Source: Lycocorax pyrrhopterus obiensis
Taxonomy: Eukaryota > Chordata > Aves > Passeriformes > Paradisaeidae
Reading direction: 5' to 3'
Length of the DNA: 64,000 nucleotides
Assembly (NCBI GenBank): GCA_014706295.1
Contig: JACSVZ010000016.1
Span: forward strand, 4,445,168-4,509,167
Both the position numbers and the translations under genes were made by a program. Shown here one piece after another: positions 36,861 through 49,700 of this stretch (positions within the stretch are counted from its first letter, which is position 1; each line of letters opens with the position of its first letter). Under the pieces are notes generated by a model. The model worked only from the letters and a program-made list of their open reading frames with translations, did not search any database and had not been told where the DNA came from.

Positions 36861-39800
36861 TCAGCCTACACACAGTTTCATACTTCAAGCTATGCATATC
36901 CAAATGGCAGTGCTAGGAGTTCGGAACAGCTTTATTTTAAATTACAGAGAAGATTGATGTAGTGCATTTTAGACTAGACTGGGCAACAAGAAAGCACCTG
37001 CCATGAACTCACTCGAATTCAGTTAAATTGAGGGCACTGTGTTTCTGGGCCCCAGTAGCTGTTGCTGTCTTCACCCAAGTTCAGTGCTATTCCATGAGAA
37101 AGGTGCCAGACCTACTCTGCAAACCCAGCACAACGTGTCCTGACACAACCATGCTCTGATTTGGAAGTCCTCTTACTCACTGTGCCTCTTGACATGCATT
37201 GAGCACAGAGAGCAGTCTCTGGTACCCATTTTGGTCTGAACTTCGAACACTCCTCCTGAGAGCTCTGCTGAACCAGGATGTCTCTCATTTTATTTTATTT
37301 AGTGCAGCTCAGCCAGATCCTGGAAAGAGACCTGTCAGTTCTTGTTGTGAGCAGCTCAGTGACCTTCAGGAGACAGCCTTGCCGCTGAGCATTTTGTTCA
37401 GCAGAGGACTGAGGAAAAAAGCACAGAGCCAGGTCCCTGTCTTGCAAGAGTCACACTGCTCGATGATCTGCTCTCCCTAATGCAAAAGGGCAGAGTATTC
37501 CCTTCTCTTTTTTCTACCCCATTAGCCTGACTATAAATGTGATTGCACTGATAAACATCCACAGCAAGAGATCATTTGCCCAAACTAATTAACTGCTGCC
37601 ACCAAATCGCCATGTAATATTGTCACTAGAAAAGTGCAGCCTACACTGCTGTGTGACATTTACCTTTTAATTGCCTTCAGCCACCAGCAACAAAATTTCA
37701 GATGTTATTGTTTGTGTTGGTGAAAGTTCCCCCTCTAGATAAAACACAAGGCCTATCAAATACCATCACAGGAGCACTAATGCTCTGGGTTGAGCTGCAG
37801 CAGAGGCCATCAGGGAGCTGCCCAGCCCCTAGAGGGAAGAGGACATGGGAAGAAGGGAATTAGGACAATCTGATGCAGTGCAGCATCATTGGGGCACAGC
37901 GGGGAGGGAGGAATGCTTAGGGCAGGAATTCATGCTGAGCAGAATACTCCCACTCAGCCTGACTCCAGCCAAGGGGAACACGGAGCAGCTCAGTTGGAGG
38001 GAGGAGAACACCACACTCCCAAGCCTACTGCTCTCACTGGATTTGGGAAGACTTTGGCCAGCAAGGTTTGCTCTGAGTGGTATTCATCTGTGCAAACAAG
38101 GACACAACAGCTGCACTGGGAAATGCTGTCTTGCTCCAATTAGCTCGTAGCTGCTCACCAGCCAACTGTCCCGAGAGCAGCTCTTTGCAGTCAGAGCATG
38201 ACATCCAGCCTCACTTCAAGCACCACAAAGAAATTGCTCTTAACAATTTGCAATTTTTATTTTAATCGCTCAATAAACCTGCCTGTTGATTTTGCTCTGA
38301 CAGCACTATGTTTGTAGAGACCGGAGAATTCAAGGGCCTGAAGCCACTTCTATATAGGCCACTCAGCTGGTGCTGATAATTAGGACCAGTTAAGAGTTCA
38401 GTTGGGCATCCACACATTTTAATGTTTTCCTCAATCCCAGGATGGGCAGGGCACCCAGGCAGCAAACGAAATGGCTTTTGGGGTTGTATCACATCAAATA
38501 CCTTGTGGCCAGCAGAACAGGAAGGCCATGCCAGGGCCAGGAACACAGCTATTAATTCAGGGGAGTGGCTCACCTTACAGTCACAGAATATGCATCAGGA
38601 AGCACAAGGTGATTTTAAAATTTTAATTCAAGACTGGAAGGATCAATACCCAAATTAGCCCACAATGACCTAGCTCCCGAAGGAGCAAGGATGCATCAAT
38701 TCCCTTCTTCAGCCAGGTTGATTAGCCAGGCTGTGACAGGTCTCTGTTACAACCTGGCTGTGAAGAACTAACCCACACAGACGTATCTGCTCATGTGTAA
38801 CTACCTTGGAAGTCTTTCACAGTGCTCGGTTTTGACAGGTAGAAGCTAACTTTAGAGCTTTCCATCCACAGATTTTTCCAGGAAAGAGATGCCAAATTCA
38901 ATATAAAGTTCTTGTAAATCAGGGCCCAGAACAAACAAAAATTGAATGTCAAAGGCTAAACTGTGAATCCTTTGCTCACCTTAGTATATAAAACTTCTCT
39001 GCAGTTGTGTGTTGTAAACCAGTGACATGCCGCAGGTGAGTATGAGCTCAGCAGCCCAAGGATCCCAGTTCTTACTGTGCCACAGCACAGTCCAGGACAA
39101 AGTCCAGCCTGGCTGCCAGCCCCAGCTCCTGGAAGCACAACCTCAGCTGCCTTCTTTTGCTATATGTCCTGATCTTCACTCCCATTTTCACTATAGCTGT
39201 GTAACCAAGCACAGCAAGTGGGAACCGTGAGCTTGGAAGAGGTGGTAGTTTACAGTTTTGTGCCCTTGCTTAAGCAAGCTGTGTTTTGAAAGAACGGGAG
39301 TTACGTGCCAGAAAAGGCTGCAGACTAATTTTAAAAATAATTGAAGAAGATATTCTTCTACTTGTTCATATGATTTATGCCATTACTGCAGCTTTGCTCT
39401 CTTTCACGTAGTCTTTAATGAGGAGTAAGACAAGTGATCAGCAGCACAAGAACTCAGATGCTTCCTGGAATTGTTGGAGTTTAATGTAAATGCATAAAAT
39501 CCAGGCATCACAGAGCTTTTTGCAATATAATACCAAAGCTGCTTACAGGCCAACTCAAGATAAAAATTTTTGTGCCTGTCTGGCTACACTGAACATGCAA
39601 TAACCTCTCAGAGGCCGGTGCCAGAGGCTATGAATTTACCTCAAGGTATGTGTTTTATATGCAGCAATATGTTGTCATTAAAACAAAGCTCAGCAGAAGT
39701 CCCATCTTAGTCATTGTCTACAGTCTCCCCTTGGAAACAATTTTACTGTCTGCTCACTCCAAGAACACAATTACTTTTTGCTGCACAAGGTGCTCAGTAT

Positions 39801-42800
39801 GAGCATGTTCCAGAACTGTAACAGGAATTTTATTTTATTTTTTTCCAAAAAAGCTTTGAATAGCTCCTTGTGTTACTAGCATGCAAAGAGACTTATCACA
39901 CCACCACTCTGCCAGGCAATTTAGGGACACAGACCCTCTGCTAGGTGGGAGTACACAAGGGAACAAGCTGCTGTACAAGGCTGACAGCAGAAAGCAGAGA
40001 CAGGCAAAGCCATTTGCTGCTGATCTCCCTGAAACTGAAGGAAGATCTCCTCATTCTTACTTTTGTAGGTTTTGCTGCACCACTAACTCACCTGTGAAAT
40101 TACCTGCAATCTCACCCAAATAGGACTAAATATTCATTTCTGCCAATTCCCCTGCTGCACTCCCCAGTAAAATAACTCCTGGAGCTCTTACCACTGGGAG
40201 GAAGACACAATATCATAGCTTTTGTAAACAGGCCTGAAAGCTCCCTTGGTTTTGTAATCACCTTATACAACTGCTATCAGCCATGACAGCATCCTTTCAG
40301 ATTATAATGTCCTGAGACATGCAGATAGGAAAGACTTGCCTAAGGCTACTCTTCTTCTGCTTGTAAAACTATTAATAAAAATACCTAGCAAAGACTTGGC
40401 TTTATTGCTATAGATTAAATGAAAAGGCAACTGTGCAAGAAGTCTGGCCAGAAGGATTACATTATTATTGATCTGGTTATTGTCTGATCAGGTCAGCAGC
40501 AGGTCAGCAGCAGGACTCACATTCATGCTCTACAGCCCAACTGTTTAGAGAAGATTTGTCATCTTAAGGCAGACTTGCCTCCACTGTCTGCCTGTACTGC
40601 ATAGGCTGGAATGAAGCTGTGGATTGGCAGGACTCCACTGCTACTGCAATACAACAACTGCAATGGACTAAAAGTTGCTGTTCTGGCTGCACTTTTTCAA
40701 GCTGCAGAAGGAAGCCCACATGGGGGACTATCCATATATGTGGTTTCCCCAAATGAAAGAGTGCAGCAAAGCCCCAAACTTAAGCTTTGCAAAGAGGAAG
40801 CAAAAGCTGTGCTTGCAGCATTTGGTGGTCCTTCCATTGCTGGGCATACCTCAGCTTTGCTTTCTTGCTAATCCCCATCAGCCACCCAGAATGCCTGCCT
40901 GCACCACGATCTGCACGGGAAGCGGGCATGGCACCAAACCCAGCAAGCTGGGTCACATTCCCAGCAGTAATTACAATGGAGAAAGAAAATAGCAGGGGAA
41001 AAAGACAATACCCAAAATCAAGTGGTGGGATGACAGAAGAACACACATTTGTGCTTCAAAATATCCATGGAATCAACTCTCTGTAATTCAGTCTGCACAT
41101 TATTCCTTCAACTCATATTCATACCAGGATCCTCCTCTGGTTTTGCTTGGGAGTACGAGTGCCTTGCCAACAGCCACGTTCAGGACATGCATCACAAGCT
41201 TCCTAATGCACACAAGGCATGCTGTTTCACTAGCAGCAGGCCAGGATGTTATTGTTCTCACGGACTCATGCTGGCAAGAAGTCCTCTCTCCACCCAAACC
41301 CACAGAAAGCTCTCAAAGTTAGAATCTCACACTTCCCAGTTTTCAAATCCTTCCATCCTGGAGGCCTCACAGATGCTGAACAAGCATCAGACCATAACAC
41401 GGCGCTCTGTGGCCTTGTGATCCCATGCTCAGCTATGGATTGGTTGTGGGGGAACTCCAAATGCTTTCAGCATCTCTGAGTTTATGCTGTCCACATTTCC
41501 AACTATTTAGGCAAGTTTGTATGAATCAGAAAACAAAACATAAAAGAGAAAAAACAATTCTGGAGAACCCTTTTCTAGACTTAGTAAATGCATCAAGAGA
41601 CTGTAGAAACATTCAAGTGCAGAGCAACAGAAAAGTGTGGAAGTTTTACTTTAAATGACTTTATTATCCTCATCTGGAACAAATAGCTAAATTAAATTTT
41701 AAGTCTCACCTACGGGTTTTTGGGAAGGGGAGGCAACAAAAGAAACTCAAAATTTATCTTAGAAAGTCTGGTCTTAAAGCTGCCTCGCTCTAGATGTGCA
41801 AAGATTTGGGCTCACAACAGAAGTCTCCAAGACAATTTAACAGCCTGTTTTCCTGTGGCAATCCTTGGTGTATGTGAAACAGAAACCTTCTACCTGTTGT
41901 GGATCTGTATCTTTATTGCACACATGAGGAGACACCGCCTGTGTTTGCTGCTGAAAGGAGCAGTGCCTCTCCTGCAAACCAAGGGTTTAAAATCAGAAAC
42001 AGAAGGCAGCGCTTGAGAGCAGTGGTGGCAGACAGCTCCAGGCTGAGGCCATTACTGAGGTTAAGATGATTCTTAGCCTGTGCTGTCTGTTTTTCTGACA
42101 TTGCTTCAGATCTTCAGTATCCCGGCTATAAAAATATTCCTCTTAGGAGGAACATGGGAGTGAGAACAAAGAGAGAGATTTCCTTCAACAGCATACACAC
42201 GCTAAGGAAACTCAAAACAAAGGAGCCCAAACCCTGTTATTGTATAGAGCCTGTAACATCTATGTCACAGTTAATGTCGTGTTACCTTGGAAGACACAAA
42301 AGCCTTGCTTTACATTTCAGCTGAACCTCAAGTTTTTTAGCAAAATGCAAGTCACAGTGTGTCTCAAGGGAGGAATCTGTCCGCAGAACCTACGACCCTG
42401 TAAATCTAGCTGTTATCTGATAGGAATGCAAACACATCAGGCAACAAGTAGTGCAACATCCCATTCTTGCTAAGGGGGATTTCTTGCTTCAACCATGATA
42501 CACATATGAATTATATTGTTTTTCAAAAATCAAAGCAAAAGTTATACCCAAGGGTTCAAATAAATCACCTGAACATGATGGCTGAAACAATAATAAGCAA
42601 AATCTTGATCACTGAGTGAGAATTACTCTTTCTAAATTGACTTCCTCAGCAAGGTTATTCCCATGCTGATCTCAGCACAAGTAACCAAAGACCTGCTTAG
42701 GAAGGGTGGAATTCACTTTTCTCCTTGTACAGCTGAAGCTACAATATAGTCTCTTTAATCATCAACTCTGTTTAGCCTTCATAGACATAAACAAATGTCA

Positions 42801-43415
42801 AAGAATGCAAAGAATTAGACAGGGCCATTAATACAGGGCTCAGAAGCTTCAGATCTTCAATTTGACATCAATTGTCAGAAAAGCAGGAAAGATAGAGGAT
42901 GCCAGATGTTTTAAGCCAAATATCTCATTTGTGCACAGTGTATGTGGGAGAAATTTGTGTTTATGATATAAATGCAATGATAAGAGTCTTTTCAGGGCAA
43001 AAGGATCACTAAATGGTGGCAGTTCTAATTATTGCTTGACTGTGACATCCCCAACCCTCTGGCACTCAAGCATTTTTTTGCTTAGAAACGTCTGGCTTGT
43101 GTGTTACCTGAGGATTCTCTTTGCTACACAAAGACTAACAGGGGTCTGAAAATTCCCACATGGAAGATTTTTACTTAAGAAGGACATATGCTGTGAGGAG
43201 AACTCCCATGGGTCAGAGGGAGCTGAGGTTCTTTTTAACTGCAGGCATAAAATTCACAAAGCACCAGTATCCTTGTTTGAGGAAATAACCTTTAAGGACA
43301 AAGCCCAGCTCTCCTGGCACAGAGAAGGCCTCCTGTGATAAGCAGAGTAATAGGGGTGTCTTGAAGAAAAACACCTACACAGCTGGGGCATGGGGAGGCA
43401 GAAGCTTTTCAACTG
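36861..43415. other. Non-coding stretch, no gene recognised
   Basis: No ORF here matches a known family, and the longest are below 125 codons. A low-repeat AT-rich stretch at 37540-37700 and an inverted repeat at 38707-38764 are the only structures noted, besides a short GGTCAGCAGCA duplication near 40491-40512. Confidence 0.5.
38710..38760. repeat. Perfect 11-bp inverted repeat (hairpin)
   Basis: CAGCCAGGTTG at 38710-38720 is matched by its exact complement CAACCTGGCTG at 38750-38760. The pairing extends outward by CTT/AAG across a short bulge (to about 38707 and 38764). The 29-nt loop contains a second direct copy of AGCCAGG. It could fold in RNA from either strand. No further paired arm that would make a typical miRNA precursor is evident. 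Confidence 0.6.
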
Positions 43416-43419
43416 GAAG

Positions 43420-43600
43420 CACAACTGTGGCACAAGGACAAACATGTACAAACTTGCTACAAGGCAATTTAACGCTGGGGAGACATTTTTGTTGCAGAAG
43501 GCTTGTGACCCTTAGAGAAGTAAGCTCCTGGAACAGCCTCCTAAACAGGAGTGATGAAAGCAGGACAATTTAGTTAATTTAGAGACACTGCTGGAAAATA
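43420..43600 (+). mobile_element. Probable ancient CR1/L3-like remnant
   Basis: Plus-strand sequence follows the order of an old CR1 3' region: GGCACAAGGACAAACATGTA (43431), a CAAGGCAATTTAA block, GGAGACATTTTTGTTGCAGAAG, then CTCCTGGAACAGCCTCCTAAA (about 43527) and an AGAGACACTGCTGG end. The match is from memory of the family's general form and is weak in places. No coding capacity remains. Confidence 0.45.
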
Positions 43601-44622
43601 AATTATAGAAGTGCCCCAGAACAGAACCAGCTAGAAAAGGACTGTTCTTATTGCAGACTCTAAGACAGTGACTCAGCAAGTCCCTGATGCTCCTGTATTT
43701 TATTCTAAAATTAACTAAAGATGACAAATTAAGGATCAGTCAGCACTGAAAAAAACTAAACAAGAAAAACCCTTCATAAACACAGACCTCAAGTGGGACA
43801 CCTGTGCTGAACACTGCTGCCTGCGAGGAGATGGGTTCTGCTCTGCTGCACGCTCCAAACCATTCCATACACCTGCCAGGATGTTAACTCCACATGCACA
43901 GGAAGAAGTGTACAGGCAGGGGGTTCCAAGAGTACTCTGCCAAGCACTCTGTGCTCTGCTGTACCTGGGCTGCCCTTCTGACCACATATGAGACATTCAA
44001 ATGCCTGGCTTGGCACCCCCAAATAACAGGCACATAAACTCCCTAATCAGTCAAGGGTTATTGGACAGTGTACAGCAAAGCTTCATTAAACTGTAAGAAA
44101 ATCTGGATACTTCCAAATTCCAGGGTATGGCTCCAGATTCTTTAAAAGTAGTATTTTTAACTACTTTGCATACGATGCAATAAAATGTTACAATCACGTA
44201 AGTCTTGTAAGGAAATACACTCTAGAATTTAATAAAGATGAAAGAAGTAAGAGCTTCTTGCCATTTTATTTCTCTAGTCTGAATTGAATTGATCAAATTT
44301 CCTTTCTGCAAACCCCTTCACCCATCCAAGGGGAAGTTACAGGAAGGGCTATAACTCCTGCCTGCACAGCTCTATCCTTTAACACACCCCAGGGTACAAT
44401 ATCTCTGGCTGACTAAGGGATGCAAGACTGGAATCTTTCTCAGCTTTTCATCCAAGTTCGTGAGGCATTGCCTGCACTACAACATTTTGGTCAAAATGGC
44501 TTTGCTGCAACCATTTTGTGGTTTGATTCAAACCCAGAAGTTCTATCCTGCTTCCTTCAAAGAAACTGGATGAGTTCCACCTTGTAAAGGATAGGAGGGG
44601 GAAAAGCCCCAATCAACTGTTG

Positions 44623-45190
44623 TCATAGAATCATAGAATAGCCTGAGTCAGAAGGGACCCACAAGAAGCCCACCTCCCAGGCCCACACAGGACACCCCAA
44701 GAGTCACCCCATGTGGCCCTGAGTGATGTCCAAACGCTCCTCGAGCTGTGTCAGGCTCAGTGCTGCGAGCACTGCCCTGGCAAGCCTGTTCCAGTGCCCA
44801 GCCACCCTCTGGGGGAAGAACCTTTCTCTAATATCCTATCTAAATCTTCCCTGCCAGCTCCATGCTGTTCACTCAGGTCACATTGCTGGTCACCAGAGAG
44901 AAGAAATCAGTGTCTGCCCCTCCTTTTCCCCTCAGGAGGCAGTTGTAGATTGCAATGAGGTCTCCCCTCACTCTTCTCTGGGCTGAACAAGCCAAGTGAC
45001 CTCAGCTGCTCCTTGTATGGCTTCCTCTCAAGGCCCTTCACCATCTTCACAGCCTCCTTTGGACATTCTCTAATAGCTCTGGATCGTCCTTCTATTGTGG
45101 CACCCACAACTGCACACAGCACTCAAGGTGAGGCTGCAGCAGCACAGAGTGGGACAATTAACCTTTCTGTCCTACTCCTGTTGCCTGTCC
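44623..45190 (-). mobile_element. CR1 LINE, 5'-truncated, minus orientation
   Basis: The left end, TCATAGAATCATAGAATAG, is the reverse complement of the (ATTCTATGA)n tail that ends CR1 elements, so the element's 3' end lies at 44623. To the right come the familiar CR1 blocks in reverse: AGAAGGGACCCACAAG, CTGTTCCAGTGCCCAGCCACC (about 44788), AATATCCTATCTAAATCTTCC, GAGGTCTCCCCTCACTCTTCTC, GGCTGAACAAGCC and GCACACAGCACTCAAGGTGAGGC. The right end is 5'-truncated, with a soft boundary near 45165-45240. Typical CR1 insertions lack clear target-site duplications, and none was seen. This is the youngest-looking transposon here and supports an avian origin. Confidence 0.93.
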
Positions 45191-46675
45191 CTTGTGCAAG
45201 GCTTTCCCAGCTCTGCCTGAAGACTACTTCAGGGTAGGTGGCCTTTTGCTGTAAGGCTCCTGACTGAGGATCACAGCTCGCCCCAGTAAGCAGAGCAGAA
45301 AGCGAGGAGACTGTCCCTAAACTACACCAGAGGCGTGAGTTGCTTGCTTGCCGTGTCTCCAAACCCCGTGTGGGAGGCACTGGCAAACAGAAGCGCGCTT
45401 GGGCTGCTGTGGGCCTCCCACTCGTGGGCTGCAGCAGTGCTCTGGGAGCTCGGAAACAATGGAGTCTTAATTACTGCAGCTGGGCAGCAAAACAAGGGCT
45501 GGAGCTCAGAGCAGCCGATAAGCATCTGGATAACAGAGTGATGAACAGAGTCTGCAGCCTTTTACAGAGCTAACCAAGGGCTGTGCCAAACACCCCCACC
45601 TACTACAGGCAGCCTGGAAAGCGTCCAAATGTGGTATTCAAAAACGTACAGCAGAAACACAACGGAGAGCTAAAGACTGGAGCTTCATGTATCCATCCAA
45701 ACCCAGGTGAGCACAGCAGGTGACTGATTACAGTAAGAAATATGAAGAAACACCAGATAAGGAACTGACAATATAAACATAAAGGAAAGCCAAAGCTTAG
45801 CTTTGGGCCACTGAACGGAAGAGTTTTGCTATGCATCATTTGGTCGAGAGCACTGCATCATCTTTGCATCCACCGTGCTACCTTGAATAGCAAACCCATG
45901 CAATTCTGAGTTTTGGAGGCACACAAGGTAATCCCCAGAACTCTGGAGCAGCCAACTACAGCCAGCAGGCAACAGACACCACTCTGCAATTTCAACAATG
46001 AGCAGGAGGACAGGAGGAAGCAGGAGGGCCAGACACACAAAGAAGTGGCCACTAAAGATTTAATGTCTGTAGTCTAATGTTAGTTTTCTCCTCCTGCTAG
46101 TGTGAAAGCAGTAGGCAGCAAGATGACAGAACTTGGGGGGAGCATGGGGGGATGGGGGCAGAAATCTATTCGGAATTTCCCCTGTTGCAATTGAACCCAC
46201 AATCTTACACAGGTATTGTCAGGAAACAGCTGAAGAGATCTTTCTGCCCCATCAATGCAAATGATAAACAGCCCAGCTCTGGCACCAGAAGACAAATCCC
46301 TCTGTTCACTTAAAGATTAGCCCTGTGAAACAGCTTCCTGCCTCTCTTCCTGTCTCAGGAGAACCATCACCTCTTTGCCAGGATCACCCTGTTGTGCTCA
46401 TAAATGGACTCATAAGGTGGAGCAACACTGGTGAGGAGATGCTAGGCAGAAACTTCTCATGGGTATGGAATGTGAGGAGGTCTTTGAGGCCCAAGTCCTT
46501 TCTGTGAAACAAAGCAGCCGTGATACGTTCGTGATAGAGACTGGACTGGAAATGCTAACCTGTTTTTCAAGGAGCTGAGATTTCCCTCTTTGAATAGGGT
46601 GAGCATCTACTGAATTAATGGAGTTAATGGAAGACTAAATAACATTTTGCCTGAAAAGATTTGAAACTTGCTTGG

Positions 46676-46766
46676 AAAAAAATATTGCTACACATTATAT
46701 CTTTAGGTATATTATATAGCAGAAAAAATATTACTACACATTACTTCCTTAGGTATGTTATATAGC
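46676..46766. repeat. Two-copy AT-rich tandem duplication, 46-bp period
   Basis: AAAAAATATTGCTACACATT... at 46677-46720 is repeated as AAAAAATATTACTACACATT... at 46723-46766. Both copies end in TTAGGTATRTTATATAGC. The copies differ at only a handful of positions, so the duplication is moderately old. There is no coding content. Confidence 0.9.
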
Positions 46767-49700
46767 CTTGATTAATCAACGTCCTTGGTCACAGGGAAAT
46801 TTTTGACCCAAATTTGCAGAGAAATTCACAGTTTTTAGGCTGGCAATTTTGAATTTATTGCAAACCTTATGTTGAATTTTCTTTGGTCAGCTTGTTTTTT
46901 GTTCATATGTGCTCAGCACTGGCTAGCCTTGTGGTCTCAGTATAATAAACCCACTGAAGGGCTACATTTCTCTGAAGACAACTATGCAGTCTCCTCATGC
47001 TAAAGATTTTAAGACTTTTATTTTAAAACAGAGGATTTTAATTCCCAGCATTTTTAATCCACACTATGTTTAGTTTCAATATCCCATTGTAGGCATTTTC
47101 ATATCTTGGTAAGTCTTGTAACAGGAAAGCACAAATCAGTGTTGTGACTGCGGCTTCCTATACTATGAAGAATTCCAGTGTCTGATTAGCTGTTTATAAC
47201 AACCTCAGATGTGTTTTGGTCTGTCAAGGAAAGATACCAATACCTCTCAAAGACTGAAAGTCAAACAAGAAAATCTGACAGAAAATCCCAATGTTATCCC
47301 AAGTTAAAAATTACAAGAGAACTCAAATAATGAATTTGGGAGAGAAAAGATGATATTAAAATTTTTAATGAAAACCAATATTAATCCATATGCTTCTCAT
47401 ATACTGATGGTAAATACGATGCAAATGTAAGGGTGATAACAGGGCAGGCCACAAATCTATGAGAACCCTTTTGTACTAACCAAATTCCAAATCCCCTTGA
47501 TATGCTTTAAATTGTAATTTGGACCAGGAGGTCACATGCACACCGTGCCCTTGATATCCTTCAGCTGGAAAATCCTACCCGCAGAACTTGCTAGATGAGC
47601 TTTAAATTTCCAGGAAGAATATATCTAGATCAGAACAAGAGAACATGAGGAGTTAAACGGTTTTGTGGGGATTTTTCTTGGTAGAAAAGATTACTATCTC
47701 AGAGATAGCCCATCAGCTCTTTAGGTAAGATGGTGAATGCAAGAACAGATTTTGATCAACATCGGAACAGCTTAGCTAGCAAAAATGTAAGGGTGTTGCA
47801 GTTTCTGTTCAACAGGGCTTTGGAATTCAACACTTGGAAGGTGGGAAATGAAAGTTAACTCGTTGCTCACTACAGCACTGCATTTGTCTTCTCACTTCTC
47901 CAAAACAGCCTTCCACTGGTGCTCAGGAGGATGTAGAGCAGCCATAGATCCCACAAGCCTTGCTCTCTCTGAAGCAGAGAAACATCAGTTTTTCTTAAAC
48001 ATTCTCTTTCACACAGAGATTAGGCTGAGAAGGCAGGGGCACAGAAATACTGTGCTGTAGCTTCCTAGCAATAGGCCAGCAAGGAATACAGAAGGGACTT
48101 CCCAACTTAAAGGTTACCAGCTACAAAGAGCCCCACGACAGAGTGCAAATCATCTCCCACTGCACCTCAGCCAACAGTCAGTAGCTTACTTTACCAAGAT
48201 GACACAAAACTGCTCTTCTGGAACTTCCTTTTCCTTCAGCACCTTTTTATCATCAGAAAGGACAGAGTGAAGTGACAGAACAAAACTCCTTCTCCATCAT
48301 CATGTTACTTTGGGTAAAGCAAACAACAAACTGGGTAATACAGTGAAGTAAACCATCACCTCTCCACAATGAGGTCAGAGAAATGAGGCTGTGTCTGGAG
48401 AGAGTAAAGTACTTTGCAAGGCACCTTTAGCTTAAATAAGTTTCACAGGAGAAAAACATCAGAGTTCAGCAGATTTGTAGAACTGGGACAGTGTTTACGA
48501 TTACAGAGATGCTACTGCTAGTGACTTCTTGCCCTTGCCTTCAGTTTCCACACTATGGCCAACACTGCCTTCAGGACACAACTGAATTACATACTTGACT
48601 GATTAAGAGCCCACAAACCAAGTCAAAAGGCACTGTCGGGCTGAACTCCTGCCTTGAAAAAGGATGAGATAAACAATTCTAAAATTGAAAGAAAAGGAGG
48701 GACAGATTCGCTGTAACAGACAGGTAGTCAAATGAAACGTGACACGTCATCCCTAGAGGAAGGGAAACCGGCAGCTTGGCTGGATTTTCCTCATGACAAC
48801 CCCAGGATATATGACTATCTTGGCAGAGAATAGACAGAGGTCCTATACTTGTCTATATCACTGCAGCTCAATTTAATTAGCAGCCTGCTAAAGAGCTAAA
48901 TTTCCTAATTAATAGTGATTCAAGGAGGCCAACAACACAACAGAAGAGAATTTGCAGGGTTCTTCCAGAAATAGCTGAGTAATCCACTTTGGGGGTCATT
49001 TTAATGTACATTTCCAATGAACATTTCTGGCTTCTAAAGTTTCCAAAAATACGGGAGGCAGCAAGGAAAATATTTGGTATTCATTTCTGCCTGCTGACCA
49101 ACCTGCTCTTCAAGTTTGTTTGCCAACCTGCTATCAGATTAAGCATCTTACTTGCACAAAATGTTCATGTCAGTTATAGATGAACTACTAAATTGTTCCC
49201 TGTGGACATCATGGATACCACCACCTAGGGGAAGAGGAAATAAGTTTGATTCACAAATGTTTCACTGTGGTAAGCAGTATCTCTCCACCAGCTATTGCCC
49301 TGATATGCTTTGTGGGGTACTACCCTGCTCTTGCTGAAACCGACAGGTTTTTGATGGATCCGTAATCCAGGAATCAAAGGTATGCCAGTATCAAAACAGT
49401 AAACCAAGGCCTAACTTGATCATGTAGCATAGAGAGCCTTGATTAGCTGAGGAAGAAATGCAATCTGGCCCAGGGCCAGACCATATCTAGGTCCCCTTTT
49501 CAGATGATGAATTCCAGGGTGAGGTAGCTGTGACATATTAAAAGAACAAAGCCTGAATTTAGCTGTCTGGCACAGGGCTTCTCTTCACATTATGAGTTGG
49601 TTCTTAACTACTAATACCTCAAGGCAAGCTCTCTCAATTTATTTTTTTAAAAAATTTAAACCATCCAAATCTTCATAGTGGTTTTCATTAGGCAAGACTT

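Noticed and set aside
44713..45237. Several ORFs of 70-87 codons on both strands
   Set aside because: They lie inside or at the edge of the CR1 fragment and do not continue a recognisable reverse transcriptase frame.
46129..46158. G-rich run with three G5-6 tracts, possible G-quadruplex
   Set aside because: Only three separated tracts are present, so a standard four-tract quadruplex cannot form without splitting a run.
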